Assembly: GCA_964536835.1 (NCBI GenBank)
Contig: CAZIAZ010000022.1
Coordinates: 1 to 44,920, forward strand
Source of the DNA: DAONFI01 sp035403485
GTDB lineage: Bacteria; Planctomycetota; Phycisphaerae; SM23-33
DNA: 44,920 nucleotides
Reading direction: 5' to 3'
The notes beneath the pieces are model-generated. The model searched no databases, was not told where the DNA came from, and saw nothing but the letters and a program-made list of their open reading frames with translations. Positions 9,165-18,254 of the stretch are shown here, in pieces. The translations under genes and the position numbers were made by a program. The stretch's first letter is position 1; each line of letters starts with the position of its first letter.

Positions 9165-9746
9165 TCATTGCGATACGGTTTTGAGACATTGTTCCTGCCA
9201 GATTTTTTTTATTTTTTCGGCTTCGCTGGCGAATGTCGTGCCGGCCATGCTATCAACTGTGCCGAACGATATTATTCCTGACGGCGCCGATATTTTTACG
9301 ACTCTTTCATCGTCGTTTTCCGGATTCAGCGTGAGAAGAACGGTTTGCTTCACTCCCGTGGGATAGAATTTCACCGGCTGCGGGTCAGCAGTGGCTGTCG
9401 CTGCAATTTCGACGAGTTTTATGGGCACGTCGGTTGCGGTCTGCGTCCAGGCTACATTAAGCTGTTTGGAATGTCCGCCGGTATCGAATACAAAAACCTG
9501 CGTTTTATACTCGCCTTCATCCGTCTTTATGAAGCGTATCTCGCAGGGCAGCTGCATCTGTGTGGCGTACAGTCGCGTCTGGCGCAACAGCCGTATAAAA
9601 TCGTCCGTTCCGCTTCTGCCTGAAAACGAAGCCCACGAATTACGAATGGCCGGATAGGCAAGAGCCGCCAGCAATGCCATGATTACAATGACCAGTGCAA
9701 GCTCCACCAGCGTAAAAGCCTTCCTGTTGTCAGTTGGATGACGCAT
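9165..9746 (-). CDS. gspH: GspH-type minor pseudopilin
   Basis: 193 residues from the ATG at 9744-9746, with leader MRHPTDNRKA|FTLVELALVI. The start overlaps the end of gspG by about 17 bp. A prepilin helix is followed by a GspH-like beta domain: a region about DDFIRLLRQTRLYATQMQ, then strands ending with the FGTVDSMAG segment. It would connect the tip complex to the main pseudopilus. The assignment to GspH rests on fold pattern and on operon position between gspG and gspI. Confidence 0.87.
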   Translation of the reverse strand: MRHPTDNRKAFTLVELALVIVIMALLAALAYPAIRNSWASFSGRSGTDDFIRLLRQTRLYATQMQLPCEIRFIKTDEGEYKTQVFVFDTGGHSKQLNVAWTQTATDVPIKLVEIAATATADPQPVKFYPTGVKQTVLLTLNPENDDERVVKISAPSGIISFGTVDSMAGTTFASEAEKIKKIWQEQCLKTVSQ

Positions 9747-10146
9747 TGCCGATATCATCCTGCGTTCCCTGCTGGCCGTCAGGGCCGGCGGAATAAATAT
9801 CGAATCCGTCCGTATTGATAGTGCCCGGGCACAGGTATATGTATGGTTTGCCCCAGGGATCCTGCGGCAATTTGTTGTCGTCAAGATATGCTCGCCACTG
9901 CACGTTGTCGCCGAGCGAAGACGGCCGCGTTATGAGCGCGTCGAGGCCTTCCGCCGTGGTCGGAAAACGGCCGCAGTCTATTTCAAAATTGTTCAATGCC
10001 GATTTGAGGTTTGCAATCTGTGCCTGGGCGGCAGCTATGCGGGCCTGCTTGCCCTTGCCGGCTATCTTCGTGAGCACCAGCCCGGAAAGCAGCGCTATTA
10101 TCACTACGACCAGTATTATTTCGACAAGTGTGAATGCTTTTTTCAT
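9730..10146 (-). CDS. gspG: GspG major pseudopilin
   Basis: 138 residues. The leader is only MKKA|FTLVEI, then a hydrophobic helix. The C-terminal part carries the GspG hallmarks: FPTTAEGLDALI, DPWGKPYIYL and the Ca-binding-type loop GFDIYSAGPDGQQGTQDD. It is the main subunit of the T2SS pseudopilus. It lies 16 bp downstream of gspF. Family membership is unambiguous from these motifs. Confidence 0.96.
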   Translation of the reverse strand: MKKAFTLVEIILVVVIIALLSGLVLTKIAGKGKQARIAAAQAQIANLKSALNNFEIDCGRFPTTAEGLDALITRPSSLGDNVQWRAYLDDNKLPQDPWGKPYIYLCPGTINTDGFDIYSAGPDGQQGTQDDIGNASSN

Positions 10147-10162
10147 GATTTCACCATCCGTG

Positions 10163-11221
10163 TCATTCCAGAAGACTGTCCATGGAAAATACCGGCAGCA
10201 GCATGGCTGTCACGGTAAGGCCCACTATTACGCTCATTATGACTATTATAACAGGTTCAAGCAGCGAAAGCATCAGGTCAACCCTGGCCTGAAAATCGCG
10301 ATGATGCTGGGCGGCTAGACGGGCAAATACGTTGCCCAGCCTGCCGGTGGTCTCGCTGACGAATATCATCTCCAGCGTCGTGTCGTCGAAAAATCTCGAA
10401 TTGCTCATTGCGGTGCTGATTCGCTGGCCCCGTTCGACGCTTTGTGCGATGAGTTCGATGTCGCGTCTGACATTTGCACTGCCGACTACGCCGGCTGAGA
10501 GTTTTAACGCCTGCAATGCCGTCACTCCGCCGTTCACCAGCAATGACATCGTTCCTGCGAATCGATACATCTGCCAGCATCTGAGCGTCGTGCCGTAAAC
10601 CGGCAGCCGCAGCACGAACGAATCCATCGCAAGACGAAACCGCCCGAATCGCATCATGGCGCGGAATGCCGCAAATATCAGGACGACGGCGATGAGGATG
10701 AATATCCAGCCGGCTTCGAAGAAATCGCTTATTGCGAGCAATGCCTGCGTTGGGCCGGGAAGCGTCTGGCTGGTCTGATGATAGACGGCTGTAAATTTCG
10801 GCACGACATAACCCAGCAGAAAAATTATGGACACCACAACGGTGACGGCCAACATTGCCGGATATGCCAGCCGCGCTTTTATCTGTTTGAACGTGTCAGC
10901 CTGGCTGGCCATGTGCGACGCAAGGCCGGTGAGGGTTTTGGGGAGAAAACCGCCTTCTTCGGCGGCACGTATCATGGAGATGTCGACGGTCGAAAAAACT
11001 CCACCGGCGTTTTCCATGGCGGCAGCCATCGATTGGCCGTTGGCTATGTCCCGTCGCAACGATTCCGCCAGCCGGCCAGCCGGCATATCGGGCGACTGCC
11101 GGACAATAGCTTCAAGCGAACGGCTGAGCGTACAGCCAGCCTCCAGCAGGTCGGCCAACTGTATCATGAGCTGGGCTATGTGCTTTTTGGCTATTCCGGA
11201 AATTTTTTTGCGTCTTTTCAT
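10163..11221 (-). CDS. gspF: GspF inner-membrane platform protein
   Basis: 352 residues with two repeated GspF cytoplasmic helical domains (about 15-125 and 205-320) and hydrophobic segments at about 122-142, 170-190 and 322-346. The conserved family features LADLLEAGCTLSRSLEAI, SMIRAAEEGGFLPKTL, the second-repeat SLLVNGGVTALQALKLS and FVSETTGRLGNVF are all present. It lacks an extended N-terminal stretch found in some GspF proteins. It links the GspE ATPase to the assembly platform and lies 19 bp after gspE. Confidence 0.95.
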   Translation of the reverse strand: MKRRKKISGIAKKHIAQLMIQLADLLEAGCTLSRSLEAIVRQSPDMPAGRLAESLRRDIANGQSMAAAMENAGGVFSTVDISMIRAAEEGGFLPKTLTGLASHMASQADTFKQIKARLAYPAMLAVTVVVSIIFLLGYVVPKFTAVYHQTSQTLPGPTQALLAISDFFEAGWIFILIAVVLIFAAFRAMMRFGRFRLAMDSFVLRLPVYGTTLRCWQMYRFAGTMSLLVNGGVTALQALKLSAGVVGSANVRRDIELIAQSVERGQRISTAMSNSRFFDDTTLEMIFVSETTGRLGNVFARLAAQHHRDFQARVDLMLSLLEPVIIVIMSVIVGLTVTAMLLPVFSMDSLLE

Positions 11222-11240
11222 GATAATAAACGTACTGCCG

Positions 11241-12971
11241 TCATGCCCTGGTTACGTCGCGAGTTACGCGATAAAGTTCTTCGAGCGTGGTTTTGCCCTG
11301 CCTGACGAGATTGAGGCCGGCGTCAGCAAGCGGTATCATGCCCTGTTCGACGGCCAGCCGGTGAATCGTTGTCCGGTCAGCGTCGGCGATGGCCTGCGCT
11401 ATCGGCTCAGTTACCACGAAATATTCATATATGCCCGTACGGCCCTGATAGCCGGTGTGTCGACATGCCTCGCAGCCGACCGGCTTGTAAAGCGTAGTGC
11501 CGACAAGTTCCGGATATCGCTCAATAGCTTCGGGCGGAATGTCGCGAATAGCCTGGCGGCATTTGGGACATATCAGCCGCACAAGCCGCTGGGCGATTAC
11601 CACCTTCAGGGCGGAGGCTATCATGTACCACGGCAGGTGCATGTTGGCCAGGCGGCTGATGGCTGTAATAGCGTCGTTCGTATGGACGGTGGCCAGCACC
11701 AGGTGACCGGTTATCGACGCACTGAGTGCGGTGTTCGCCGTCACGTCGTCGCGGATTTCGCCGACCATTATCACGTCCGGGTCATGACGCACTATGCTGC
11801 GCAGAATGTTGGCGAAACCGAGGCCTATGCTTTCCTTGACCTGTATCTGCGTTATGCCGTCGAGACGGTATTCCACCGGATCTTCCACGGTGACGATTTT
11901 GCGAGACGGGCTGTTGATGTGATTCAGCGAAGCATATAACGTCGTGCTCTTGCCGCTGCCCGTCGGGCCGGTCACGAGTATCAGACCGTTAGCCTGCTTG
12001 AGTATTTCGCAGTACGATTCGAGCATTTCGTGCGACATGCCGATTTCCGTGAGTTCGCGATACTGGCTTTGCCGGTCAAGGATGCGGAGGACGAGGCTTT
12101 CGCCGTAAATGCTCGGCAGAACCGAGACGCGCACGTCGACCGGCCGGCCCAGGATTCGCAGGCGTATCTGGCCGTCCTGCGTAAGACGCTTTTCGGCGAT
12201 ATCCAGGTCCGCCAGCACTTTTATACGCGAAATTATCGCACCTTCGAGCTGTTTTATCGCCGGCGGCACAGGCACGTCGTGCAACATGCCGTCTATGCGG
12301 AATCGCACGCGAAGCTGATGCTCGGAGGGCTCTATGTGGATGTCCGACGCGCGAGCCTTGACAGCCTCTATCAATATCTGATTGACGAAGTTCGTCAGCG
12401 AGGCTTCCTGCTGCGTGTCGAGGTCTTCCTGGATAGCCACCTCCCGCGTGACGTTGAGAAGCAGCGACTTGTCATCCGTGCCACCTTCGTTGCCGACCAG
12501 TTGGCTGACGGTTCCTGCGCCCAAGCCGTAGAGATTCCTTGTGTATCGCTGTAATTGTCCAGGCGCCGCCAGCACCATGCGCACATGGCAGCCGAGGTCT
12601 ATGGATATTTCACTGGCGGCTAACAGCTTTTCCGCATTGGACGTGGCTACGACGAGCGTGTCGTCAGAAAATTCCACCGGCGCCACGCGATTATTCGACG
12701 CATAAACGCCGTCCATGTATTCCGTGAGGTCGCCCCGCATTTCACCGCCGTCCAGTTCGACGAATTCAACCCCCAGAAATTCAGCCAGTGCGGAATAGAT
12801 TGCCACTTCGTTCGCCGGCAGTCTTTCGCTGAGCAGTTCCTGTACGCCGCGACCGGTCAGGAAACTTTCCTCGATAGCCCATTGAAGAACGGGCTCTTCG
12901 ACGATTCCTGCCAGACGGAGTTTCTGGATAAATTCTCCATCGGCGGCGGATTTGGCCTGATTCTGTTTCAT
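11241..12971 (-). CDS. gspE: GspE secretion/pilus assembly ATPase
   Basis: 576 residues. An N-terminal GspE-N domain (about 12-150) precedes the ASDIHIEP motif (about 207) and the ATPase core. Walker A is GPTGSGKST (335-343), with Walker B/Asp-box DVIMVGEIRD (399-408) and the HTND motif (about 430). A tetracysteine zinc site is formed by C468, C471, C500 and C503. It powers pseudopilus assembly in the cytoplasm. It is the first gene of the operon gspE-F-G-H-I-J-K-(L)-(M/C)-lipoprotein-gspD, all on the minus strand. The GspE-N domain and PilB-like length mean a T4P PilB origin cannot be excluded by this gene alone; the gspG-K set argues for T2SS. Confidence 0.95.
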   Translation of the reverse strand: MKQNQAKSAADGEFIQKLRLAGIVEEPVLQWAIEESFLTGRGVQELLSERLPANEVAIYSALAEFLGVEFVELDGGEMRGDLTEYMDGVYASNNRVAPVEFSDDTLVVATSNAEKLLAASEISIDLGCHVRMVLAAPGQLQRYTRNLYGLGAGTVSQLVGNEGGTDDKSLLLNVTREVAIQEDLDTQQEASLTNFVNQILIEAVKARASDIHIEPSEHQLRVRFRIDGMLHDVPVPPAIKQLEGAIISRIKVLADLDIAEKRLTQDGQIRLRILGRPVDVRVSVLPSIYGESLVLRILDRQSQYRELTEIGMSHEMLESYCEILKQANGLILVTGPTGSGKSTTLYASLNHINSPSRKIVTVEDPVEYRLDGITQIQVKESIGLGFANILRSIVRHDPDVIMVGEIRDDVTANTALSASITGHLVLATVHTNDAITAISRLANMHLPWYMIASALKVVIAQRLVRLICPKCRQAIRDIPPEAIERYPELVGTTLYKPVGCEACRHTGYQGRTGIYEYFVVTEPIAQAIADADRTTIHRLAVEQGMIPLADAGLNLVRQGKTTLEELYRVTRDVTRA

Positions 12972-13130
12972 GTCGCATATGTTAACAGAAATCAGCTGGA
13001 AAAACCCTAAAAAATGAATATTCCGGACAATATTGTAACGATGCGGCGGCTAATTTGCGGCGTGCGGCGCAGGACGTTATGAATATCGGGAATTTTTGTC
13101 AGTCAGGGCAGGCTGTCATGGAACAGCGGT

Positions 13131-14324
13131 TCATTTCAGTGATATTTTCTGGCCCGTATCGCACGAATTTCTCGCAGCCAGTGCCACCTGGATGCCAAGC
13201 CGTCCGTCAGCCCAACTGCTGCGAGGTTTTTTGCCGGTGCGGCAGCATTCAAAAAAATCGTCCAATATTTTTGAATCCGCTCCGCCGTGCGAAGAACCGT
13301 ATACCTCGTCAGCCAGATTATATTCCGTCTTTTCGTCCGAGTAGCGTTTCCAGACTGTTATTCTGGCAGCTTCCATATCGCCTTCCGCGGCAGCGGCTGT
13401 GCCGGTCAGACGAAGTTGACGTGTGGTTCTGGCGCTGACCACGTTGACCGTGTACGTCGCCCGCACGTCATTGTCGTATTCCACAATCGCCATTCCGTTG
13501 TCGAAAGTGTCCTTGTCCGAATTGTATAAACACATATCCTGCATCTGGCCGGTTTCTTTTTCGGTTATCTTCGCCAGTTCGTTAAACTGGGCCGGCCACT
13601 TGGATGCGTCCGGATTGTTTACGTCGAAAAAATCGGGGCATGAGGTTTTTATCGGGCAATTCCGGCAGTACATGCCGCCGTCGGGTTTGGATTTGTAGTA
13701 ACTGAGGCTGGAAGTTGCGAAAACGCAGCGCGGCTTGCCGCCGGCGAACCAGTTCAGCAAATCGAAATCGTGACACGACTTGGTTATCCACAATCCGCCG
13801 CCGAATTTTCTGAGCCTGTTCCACCGCCGAAAATACGTTCTGCCGCCGACGTAATATTCATTCGCCTCGATGGTCAACAGCCTGCCCAGCTGGCCGCTTG
13901 TGAGAATTTGATGCATCTTTTCGTGAACCGGACTGTGCCGCATGTTCATGCCAAGATAAAAAACGCTTTTAGCCGTTTTAGCCGTTTCAATTATGGCGTC
14001 GCAATCTTCAAGCGTAATCGCAAGCGGTTTTTCGCAATACACATGTTTGCCGGCTGCCAGGGCTGCACGTACCGGTTCGACATGTGCATAATCGGGTGTG
14101 CCGATGAACACCGCCTGACAACGGCTGTCGTTCACCGCCTGTTCAAGGCTGTCGTAAATGACGCCGTCCTTAAAACCATATGAATCCAGCAGGTATCTGC
14201 CCCGCTGCGGTATGGAATCATATACGCCTGTTATGAAACCCTGTTGCGGATTTTCCTTGAGATATGCGAACATGAAAATGCTGCGCATGCTCGCCCCGAC
14301 AATAGCGATACCTGTCTTTGACAT
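13131..14324 (-). CDS. Gfo/Idh/MocA family NAD(P)-dependent oxidoreductase
   Basis: 397 residues. The N-terminal Rossmann domain has GIAIVGASMRS and the family signature EKP (98-100) after CE. The second domain has the conserved GGGLWITKSCHDFDLLNW segment with His185 and Asp186. There is an insertion with C220, C223, C229 and a later C265 that could bind a metal. Such enzymes usually oxidise or isomerise sugars and inositols, and the substrate cannot be named from sequence. The start ATG at 14324 has an AGGGA ribosome binding site about 7 bases upstream. It ends about 160 bp before gspE and is probably a separate unit. Confidence 0.9.
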   Translation of the reverse strand: MSKTGIAIVGASMRSIFMFAYLKENPQQGFITGVYDSIPQRGRYLLDSYGFKDGVIYDSLEQAVNDSRCQAVFIGTPDYAHVEPVRAALAAGKHVYCEKPLAITLEDCDAIIETAKTAKSVFYLGMNMRHSPVHEKMHQILTSGQLGRLLTIEANEYYVGGRTYFRRWNRLRKFGGGLWITKSCHDFDLLNWFAGGKPRCVFATSSLSYYKSKPDGGMYCRNCPIKTSCPDFFDVNNPDASKWPAQFNELAKITEKETGQMQDMCLYNSDKDTFDNGMAIVEYDNDVRATYTVNVVSARTTRQLRLTGTAAAAEGDMEAARITVWKRYSDEKTEYNLADEVYGSSHGGADSKILDDFFECCRTGKKPRSSWADGRLGIQVALAARNSCDTGQKISLK

Positions 14325-14574
14325 TTTTTTCCCTGGAATCGTAAAATAAATTTTTTATGCGGCATACGGCTTTCGTCGTTCCGCCGTTTTCAGCCTACGT
14401 ACGAAACACAATAAATAATTTCTAAATTTCATTATAAGTCTTTATCGCTTCATTTCATATGTGAAAAACGCGAAATCAGCTCAATTTGAACCGTCTGCTA
14501 ACCATTCCAGCCGTCGACTGTTCCTGCCTGCGAACCGCCAGACACATTTTGCTTTATTTTGTAATTTTCGGAAT

Positions 14575-14588
14575 GGTATAATTATACC
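14575..14588. promoter_or_regulatory. Perfect 14-bp palindrome in divergent intergenic region
   Basis: The sequence GGTATAATTATACC is a perfect inverted repeat containing TATAAT on the plus strand. It lies in the 397-bp gap between the oxidoreductase (minus) and the DUF2092 lipoprotein (plus). It could be a -10 element overlapped by a dimeric repressor operator, but no good -35 element lies 17 bases upstream. The rest of 14325-14721 is AT-rich with no gene I can support. Confidence 0.3.
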
Positions 14589-14721
14589 TCTTACGGGTTT
14601 GTCTGCCGAAATAAACCCGTCGCCATACCGTTTAATATATGCGGCCAACCGCATAAGGCGATTATTTAAAAGATGAATAATAGGACATAATTGTTGAATA
14701 TAAATTTGAAAGGGATTTGCC

Positions 14722-15519
14722 ATGAAAGCCATGCTGAACTCTGTTGTCGTCATAGCGTTGACGGCGGGATTTTTCTTTGCCGGCTGTGAGCCGGAGAAAC
14801 CTGTCGCCGCCAAGCCAGCCGCCAGTGCCCCTTCGCCGATAGACCCACAAGCGGCAGCCGTCCTTAAAAACATGTGCCAGACTCTTGACTCCGCAAAATC
14901 ATTCAGCTGCACTGTGCATCAGATATACGATTCGCCCAGCGCATCAGGACAACTCGTGCAGTACACTCGAAAGAGCGACGTGCTTGTAGAGCGTCCGGAC
15001 AGCATGGCGGTAAAGACGGTCGGCTATGATTTCGAGAAAAAATTCTGGTACAAAGGCAAATCCATGACCATTCTGGACGACGTATCCAGGGTGTACGCCA
15101 GGGATGAAAACTGTCCGGACAGCATAACCGGCATGCTGGATTTTCTGGCGGATAAATATCATCTTGTGATGCCGCTGGCGGATTTGCTGTTCCCGCAGGC
15201 TGATAAATGCATGACTGCCGATGTGACTTCCGGAACATATCTGGGCGTTCACCGGTGCGGCAAGTACAGATGTCATCATCTGGCGTTCGTTCAGCCGAAT
15301 ATCGACTGGCAGGTTTGGATTGACGCCGGCGAAAAGCCGCTACTGCGGAAAATCATGATAATATACAAAACCCAGCGTGGTATGCCTCGTTACATATCCG
15401 TCATACGTAAATGGGATTTTTCTCCAAAAATATCAGCCGATTCGTTTGAGCCGCAAATACCAGCCGGAACGAATCTTATAACATTGGATAAGATGTTCAC
15501 TGCCGAAAAAGGAAAATAA
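14722..15519 (+). CDS. DUF2092-type periplasmic lipoprotein
   Basis: 265 residues with a lipoprotein signal (lipobox FAGC, Cys at about residue 22) and a Pro/Ala linker. The body resembles DUF2092, a family of predicted periplasmic proteins with a LolA/LppX-like beta-sheet fold. Recognisable pieces are MCQTLDSAKSFSC, VERPDSMAVKT, LPLADLLF-like MPLADLLFP, the YLGVHRCGKYRCHHLAF segment and WQVWIDAGEKPLLRK. The ribosome binding site AAGGGA lies just before the ATG. It is followed after 2 bp by a second protein with the same domain. Function is not established; lipid or lipoprotein binding is suggested by fold only. Confidence 0.82.
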   Translation: MKAMLNSVVVIALTAGFFFAGCEPEKPVAAKPAASAPSPIDPQAAAVLKNMCQTLDSAKSFSCTVHQIYDSPSASGQLVQYTRKSDVLVERPDSMAVKTVGYDFEKKFWYKGKSMTILDDVSRVYARDENCPDSITGMLDFLADKYHLVMPLADLLFPQADKCMTADVTSGTYLGVHRCGKYRCHHLAFVQPNIDWQVWIDAGEKPLLRKIMIIYKTQRGMPRYISVIRKWDFSPKISADSFEPQIPAGTNLITLDKMFTAEKGK

Positions 15520-15521
15520 TC

Positions 15522-17282
15522 ATGATTTCCAGAATTTATTTGAGTTTCAGACTGAAACCGTTTTCAGCCTTTACAGTATTGACGCTGCTTTGCCTGTTGA
15601 CGCCGGTGAGTTTTGGCCGTGGCGGAGGGGGAGGAGGTTTCGGCGGCGGCTTTGGCGGCGGCAGGTCTGGCGGCTGGAGCGGCGGCGGAGACCGTTTCGG
15701 CGGCGGCTCGGTAAGATATTCCGGCGGCGACTTCAGCGGCATCCGCAGGTCGTCAGATTTCGGCGGTAACCGCACCTCTTCGTTACGTACGGATACAGGC
15801 GGCAGGGAAACACGCTCGTTTGACAGCGGCCGTTCGTTTACAAATGTGGAAAATAAAAATTATACCCCAACCCGCAATTATTCGACGAATATGTCGCGGC
15901 AGACACGCGACCAGGAACGGAATTTTTCCATTCCGCCGTCAAACATGGGTTCTGTGCGTTACAAGAGCAGCATGAATACTGCCCGGCCGAAGTCGGATGT
16001 CAACCGGTCATTCGACCGTACGTCTCGCGACGGAGCGAACAGGCTGGTATCGGACAAACATCGCGATAGCGGCAATCGTCAGAATCCCAATGTGCATCCG
16101 TCTCCTGCGCCGCATCCGGGGCCGGCACCACGTCCGTATCCAGGGCCCGGCCCGCATCCTGGGCCAGGATGGCATCATCCGGCGCCTTATTGGAAGCCGT
16201 ACCATTATAACGGCTGGGACTACTGGCATTGGAATAACCACTGGTACAGGCCGTACTATTACTGCGGCTCGATGTGGTACTTCAGCGTAGCAGCGCCGAT
16301 AGGCGTCTATATAGACGTATTGCCTCCTGTGAGTGATTACCAGGTTGTGGTTATCGGCGGCCAGACGTATTACGTCATAAACGGCGACTACTACATACAG
16401 ACCGTTCAGGGCGGCAAGACGGTTTACGTGACCACTGAAAGCCCGACAATCGCCAGTGAGCCGTCCGTAGTGCAATCGCAGTCTGACAGCGGAGAAACGC
16501 TCAACCCGTTCGATGTCATGGACAACATGAGCAATTTCCTGTCCATGCAGGACAGCTTTACCGTGAGCGTCGAGGACACCTACGATGAGCCGTCTGCCGG
16601 CGGTGCCGTGGTGCAGAAGTCCAGCATACGTACAGTGTATGTTGAGCGGCCCAACAGGATGGCCGTCACATACGACGGCGACGACGGCAGGTCGCGACTG
16701 CTTTATAACGGCGTATCGCTTTATTCGATAAATCTCGCGACGAACGTTTTTTCATCAGCGCCTATGCCCAATACGCTTGACGCGATGCTTGACACAATGT
16801 CTCAGAAATACGGCATAAATCTGCCGCTGGCTGATTTTCTGTATTCCAATCCCGGCCAGGCGATGCTTGCCGGCGTACGTTCCGGCCAATATGTAGGGCT
16901 GAGCATAATCAACGGCGAGACTTGTCATCACCTTGCGTTTACCGGTGATTCGGTAGATTGGGAAATATGGATAAAAGCCGGCAAACACCCATTACCGCTG
17001 AAACTGGTCATAATTTACAAAAACGAGGAAGGCAAACCCCGCTATACCATGGATATCAACCAGTGGAAGCTCGGCAGTGTGTCGGCTGATGCGTTCAATC
17101 TGAACATACCGTCGAACGCTCAGCAGGTCGAGATGCTGCCGATACAGGCTGCCGGTTCACAGTCATCCGATGTACCGACGACTCAGCCGGCCAGTACATC
17201 TGCTGCTACTTCGTCGGCTGCGGCGACTCAGGCGAATGTTCTCCCCGGTCCGCCGCCGGCTGGCGCAGTTCCGGTGAAGTGA
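15522..17282 (+). CDS. Gly-rich secreted protein with DUF6515-like and DUF2092 domains
   Basis: 586 residues. A signal peptide (to about 32) is followed by a Gly-rich stretch (about 33-75), a Ser/Arg/Asn-rich disordered region (to about 190) and a Pro/His-rich segment (about 190-225). An aromatic Tyr/Trp cluster leads into a DUF6515-like domain (about 255-315, containing VVVIGGQTYYVINGDYY). A DUF2092 domain (about 330-535) is paralogous to the preceding gene: compare LPLADFLY, YVGLSIINGETCHHLAF and WEIWIKAGKHPLPLK. It ends in a Thr/Ser/Ala-rich tail. It is co-transcribed with the upstream gene (2-bp gap, AAGGA site) and followed by a terminator. It is probably a surface or periplasmic protein; the role is unknown. 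Confidence 0.85.
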   Translation: MISRIYLSFRLKPFSAFTVLTLLCLLTPVSFGRGGGGGGFGGGFGGGRSGGWSGGGDRFGGGSVRYSGGDFSGIRRSSDFGGNRTSSLRTDTGGRETRSFDSGRSFTNVENKNYTPTRNYSTNMSRQTRDQERNFSIPPSNMGSVRYKSSMNTARPKSDVNRSFDRTSRDGANRLVSDKHRDSGNRQNPNVHPSPAPHPGPAPRPYPGPGPHPGPGWHHPAPYWKPYHYNGWDYWHWNNHWYRPYYYCGSMWYFSVAAPIGVYIDVLPPVSDYQVVVIGGQTYYVINGDYYIQTVQGGKTVYVTTESPTIASEPSVVQSQSDSGETLNPFDVMDNMSNFLSMQDSFTVSVEDTYDEPSAGGAVVQKSSIRTVYVERPNRMAVTYDGDDGRSRLLYNGVSLYSINLATNVFSSAPMPNTLDAMLDTMSQKYGINLPLADFLYSNPGQAMLAGVRSGQYVGLSIINGETCHHLAFTGDSVDWEIWIKAGKHPLPLKLVIIYKNEEGKPRYTMDINQWKLGSVSADAFNLNIPSNAQQVEMLPIQAAGSQSSDVPTTQPASTSAATSSAAATQANVLPGPPPAGAVPVK

Positions 17283-17302
17283 CCGTATAAAAATGCCATG
17301 AA

Positions 17303-17337
17303 AGGACGGCTGCCGACGGGCGGCCGTCCTTTTTTTT
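17303..17337 (+). terminator. Intrinsic terminator after the DUF2092 pair
   Basis: A GGACGGC...GCCGTCC hairpin is followed by eight T residues, just downstream of the stop codon at 17282. On the minus strand the U-tract would be only about three bases, so it is directional for the plus-strand operon. It separates that operon from the convergent B12 unit. Confidence 0.88.
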
Positions 17338-17348
17338 ATGGAACTGCG

Positions 17349-18185
17349 TTATTTCAGGTCGAACAGTTCGTTGTCCTGAGGGCCGAACCAGCCGATGCCG
17401 TAATTTTCGGCTTCGTCAGATGTGATATAGCTGTGCGACTGGTAATCCAACGTAAATGTCATTTGCTCGCCTGAGACATGGCTGTCCATCCATGCGACGT
17501 TTACCTGTCCGATGTGTCTGAAATCTATCGTCGGGTCAGGTTTTGTCGGAAGCGATGAATTATCGGGGCCGGTTTCCCACGTAGGCGTTTCACAGAATGA
17601 ATAGGCGATTTTGCAATTACCGCCGCCTATCGCTGTCACGTACGCGCAGTCGGCGAACATGACGGTCTGGCTTGGCTGCACTATGTCGCTGGCAGATGCG
17701 CTGTTCTGAGTGGCTAGCGGGCCCATGCCGTACTTATCGTATCTCGCTCCGATGTATGTGCCGTTATACCCGTAACCGCCGCAGCCGGCTTCAAAGCCAG
17801 CCGACACACCAGCCGTGTCGTCGTAATCATCTCCCGCCGTGAAACCGGGACACTTTTTCAGCCCGCTGCCGCCCATGTAATCAATCAGAGGACTTAATGC
17901 AGCGTCGAACGGTTTGCTGGTATTCTTGCGCTGGCCATGCCACCGCTTTTTGTTCATCCCCCACAAATCCTCCGCGGCACGGATGTAATACTCGTCGTTA
18001 TTTTCGCTGTACAGAATGTTTGATATTGCAAGGTGACGGATGTTGGACGAACAGACTGCTTTTCTTGCCAGTTCCTTAGCCCGTTGCAGTCCCGGCTGCA
18101 TGATTGATACCAGCAGGGAAATTATCGCCACAACTATAAGCAATTCCATCAGCGTGAAGGCTGTTGTTGTTCTTTCTTTTTGCAT
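17349..18185 (-). CDS. DUF1559-like pseudopilin (H-X9-DG type)
   Basis: 278 residues. The prepilin leader is MQKERTTTA|FTLMELLIVV with Glu at +5, then QRAKELARKAVCSSNIRHL, the typical N-terminal region of planctomycete DUF1559/prepilin-type proteins. Near the C-terminus, FRHIGQVNVAWMDSHVSG is a variant of the H-X9-DG motif with Ser for Gly. Such proteins are numerous in Planctomycetota, and their exact role is unknown. It is the third gene after the cobalamin riboswitch, 69 bp after the second PEP-CTERM gene and behind a strong hairpin, so it may be only partly co-transcribed. Confidence 0.85.
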   Translation of the reverse strand: MQKERTTTAFTLMELLIVVAIISLLVSIMQPGLQRAKELARKAVCSSNIRHLAISNILYSENNDEYYIRAAEDLWGMNKKRWHGQRKNTSKPFDAALSPLIDYMGGSGLKKCPGFTAGDDYDDTAGVSAGFEAGCGGYGYNGTYIGARYDKYGMGPLATQNSASASDIVQPSQTVMFADCAYVTAIGGGNCKIAYSFCETPTWETGPDNSSLPTKPDPTIDFRHIGQVNVAWMDSHVSGEQMTFTLDYQSHSYITSDEAENYGIGWFGPQDNELFDLK

Positions 18186-18196
18186 GATTATGTCGG

Positions 18197-18250
18197 CTTG
18201 TTGACGTCAGCCGAACTGATTTAATCAGTCCGGCCGACAGGTTCAACAAG
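18197..18250 (-). other. Intercistronic hairpin between surface protein and pseudopilin genes
   Basis: CTTGTTGA pairs with TCAACAAG, and inside it GCCGaACTGATT pairs with AATCAGTcCGGC. It begins right after the second PEP-CTERM gene's stop. No U-tract follows on the minus strand, so it looks like an mRNA-stability or processing element more than a classical terminator. Confidence 0.6.
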
Positions 18251-18254
18251 GGTT

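Noticed and set aside
10827..11939. Plus-strand 370-codon frame
   Set aside because: It is antisense to gspF and gspE, whose motifs are unambiguous. The frame is open only because of codon composition.
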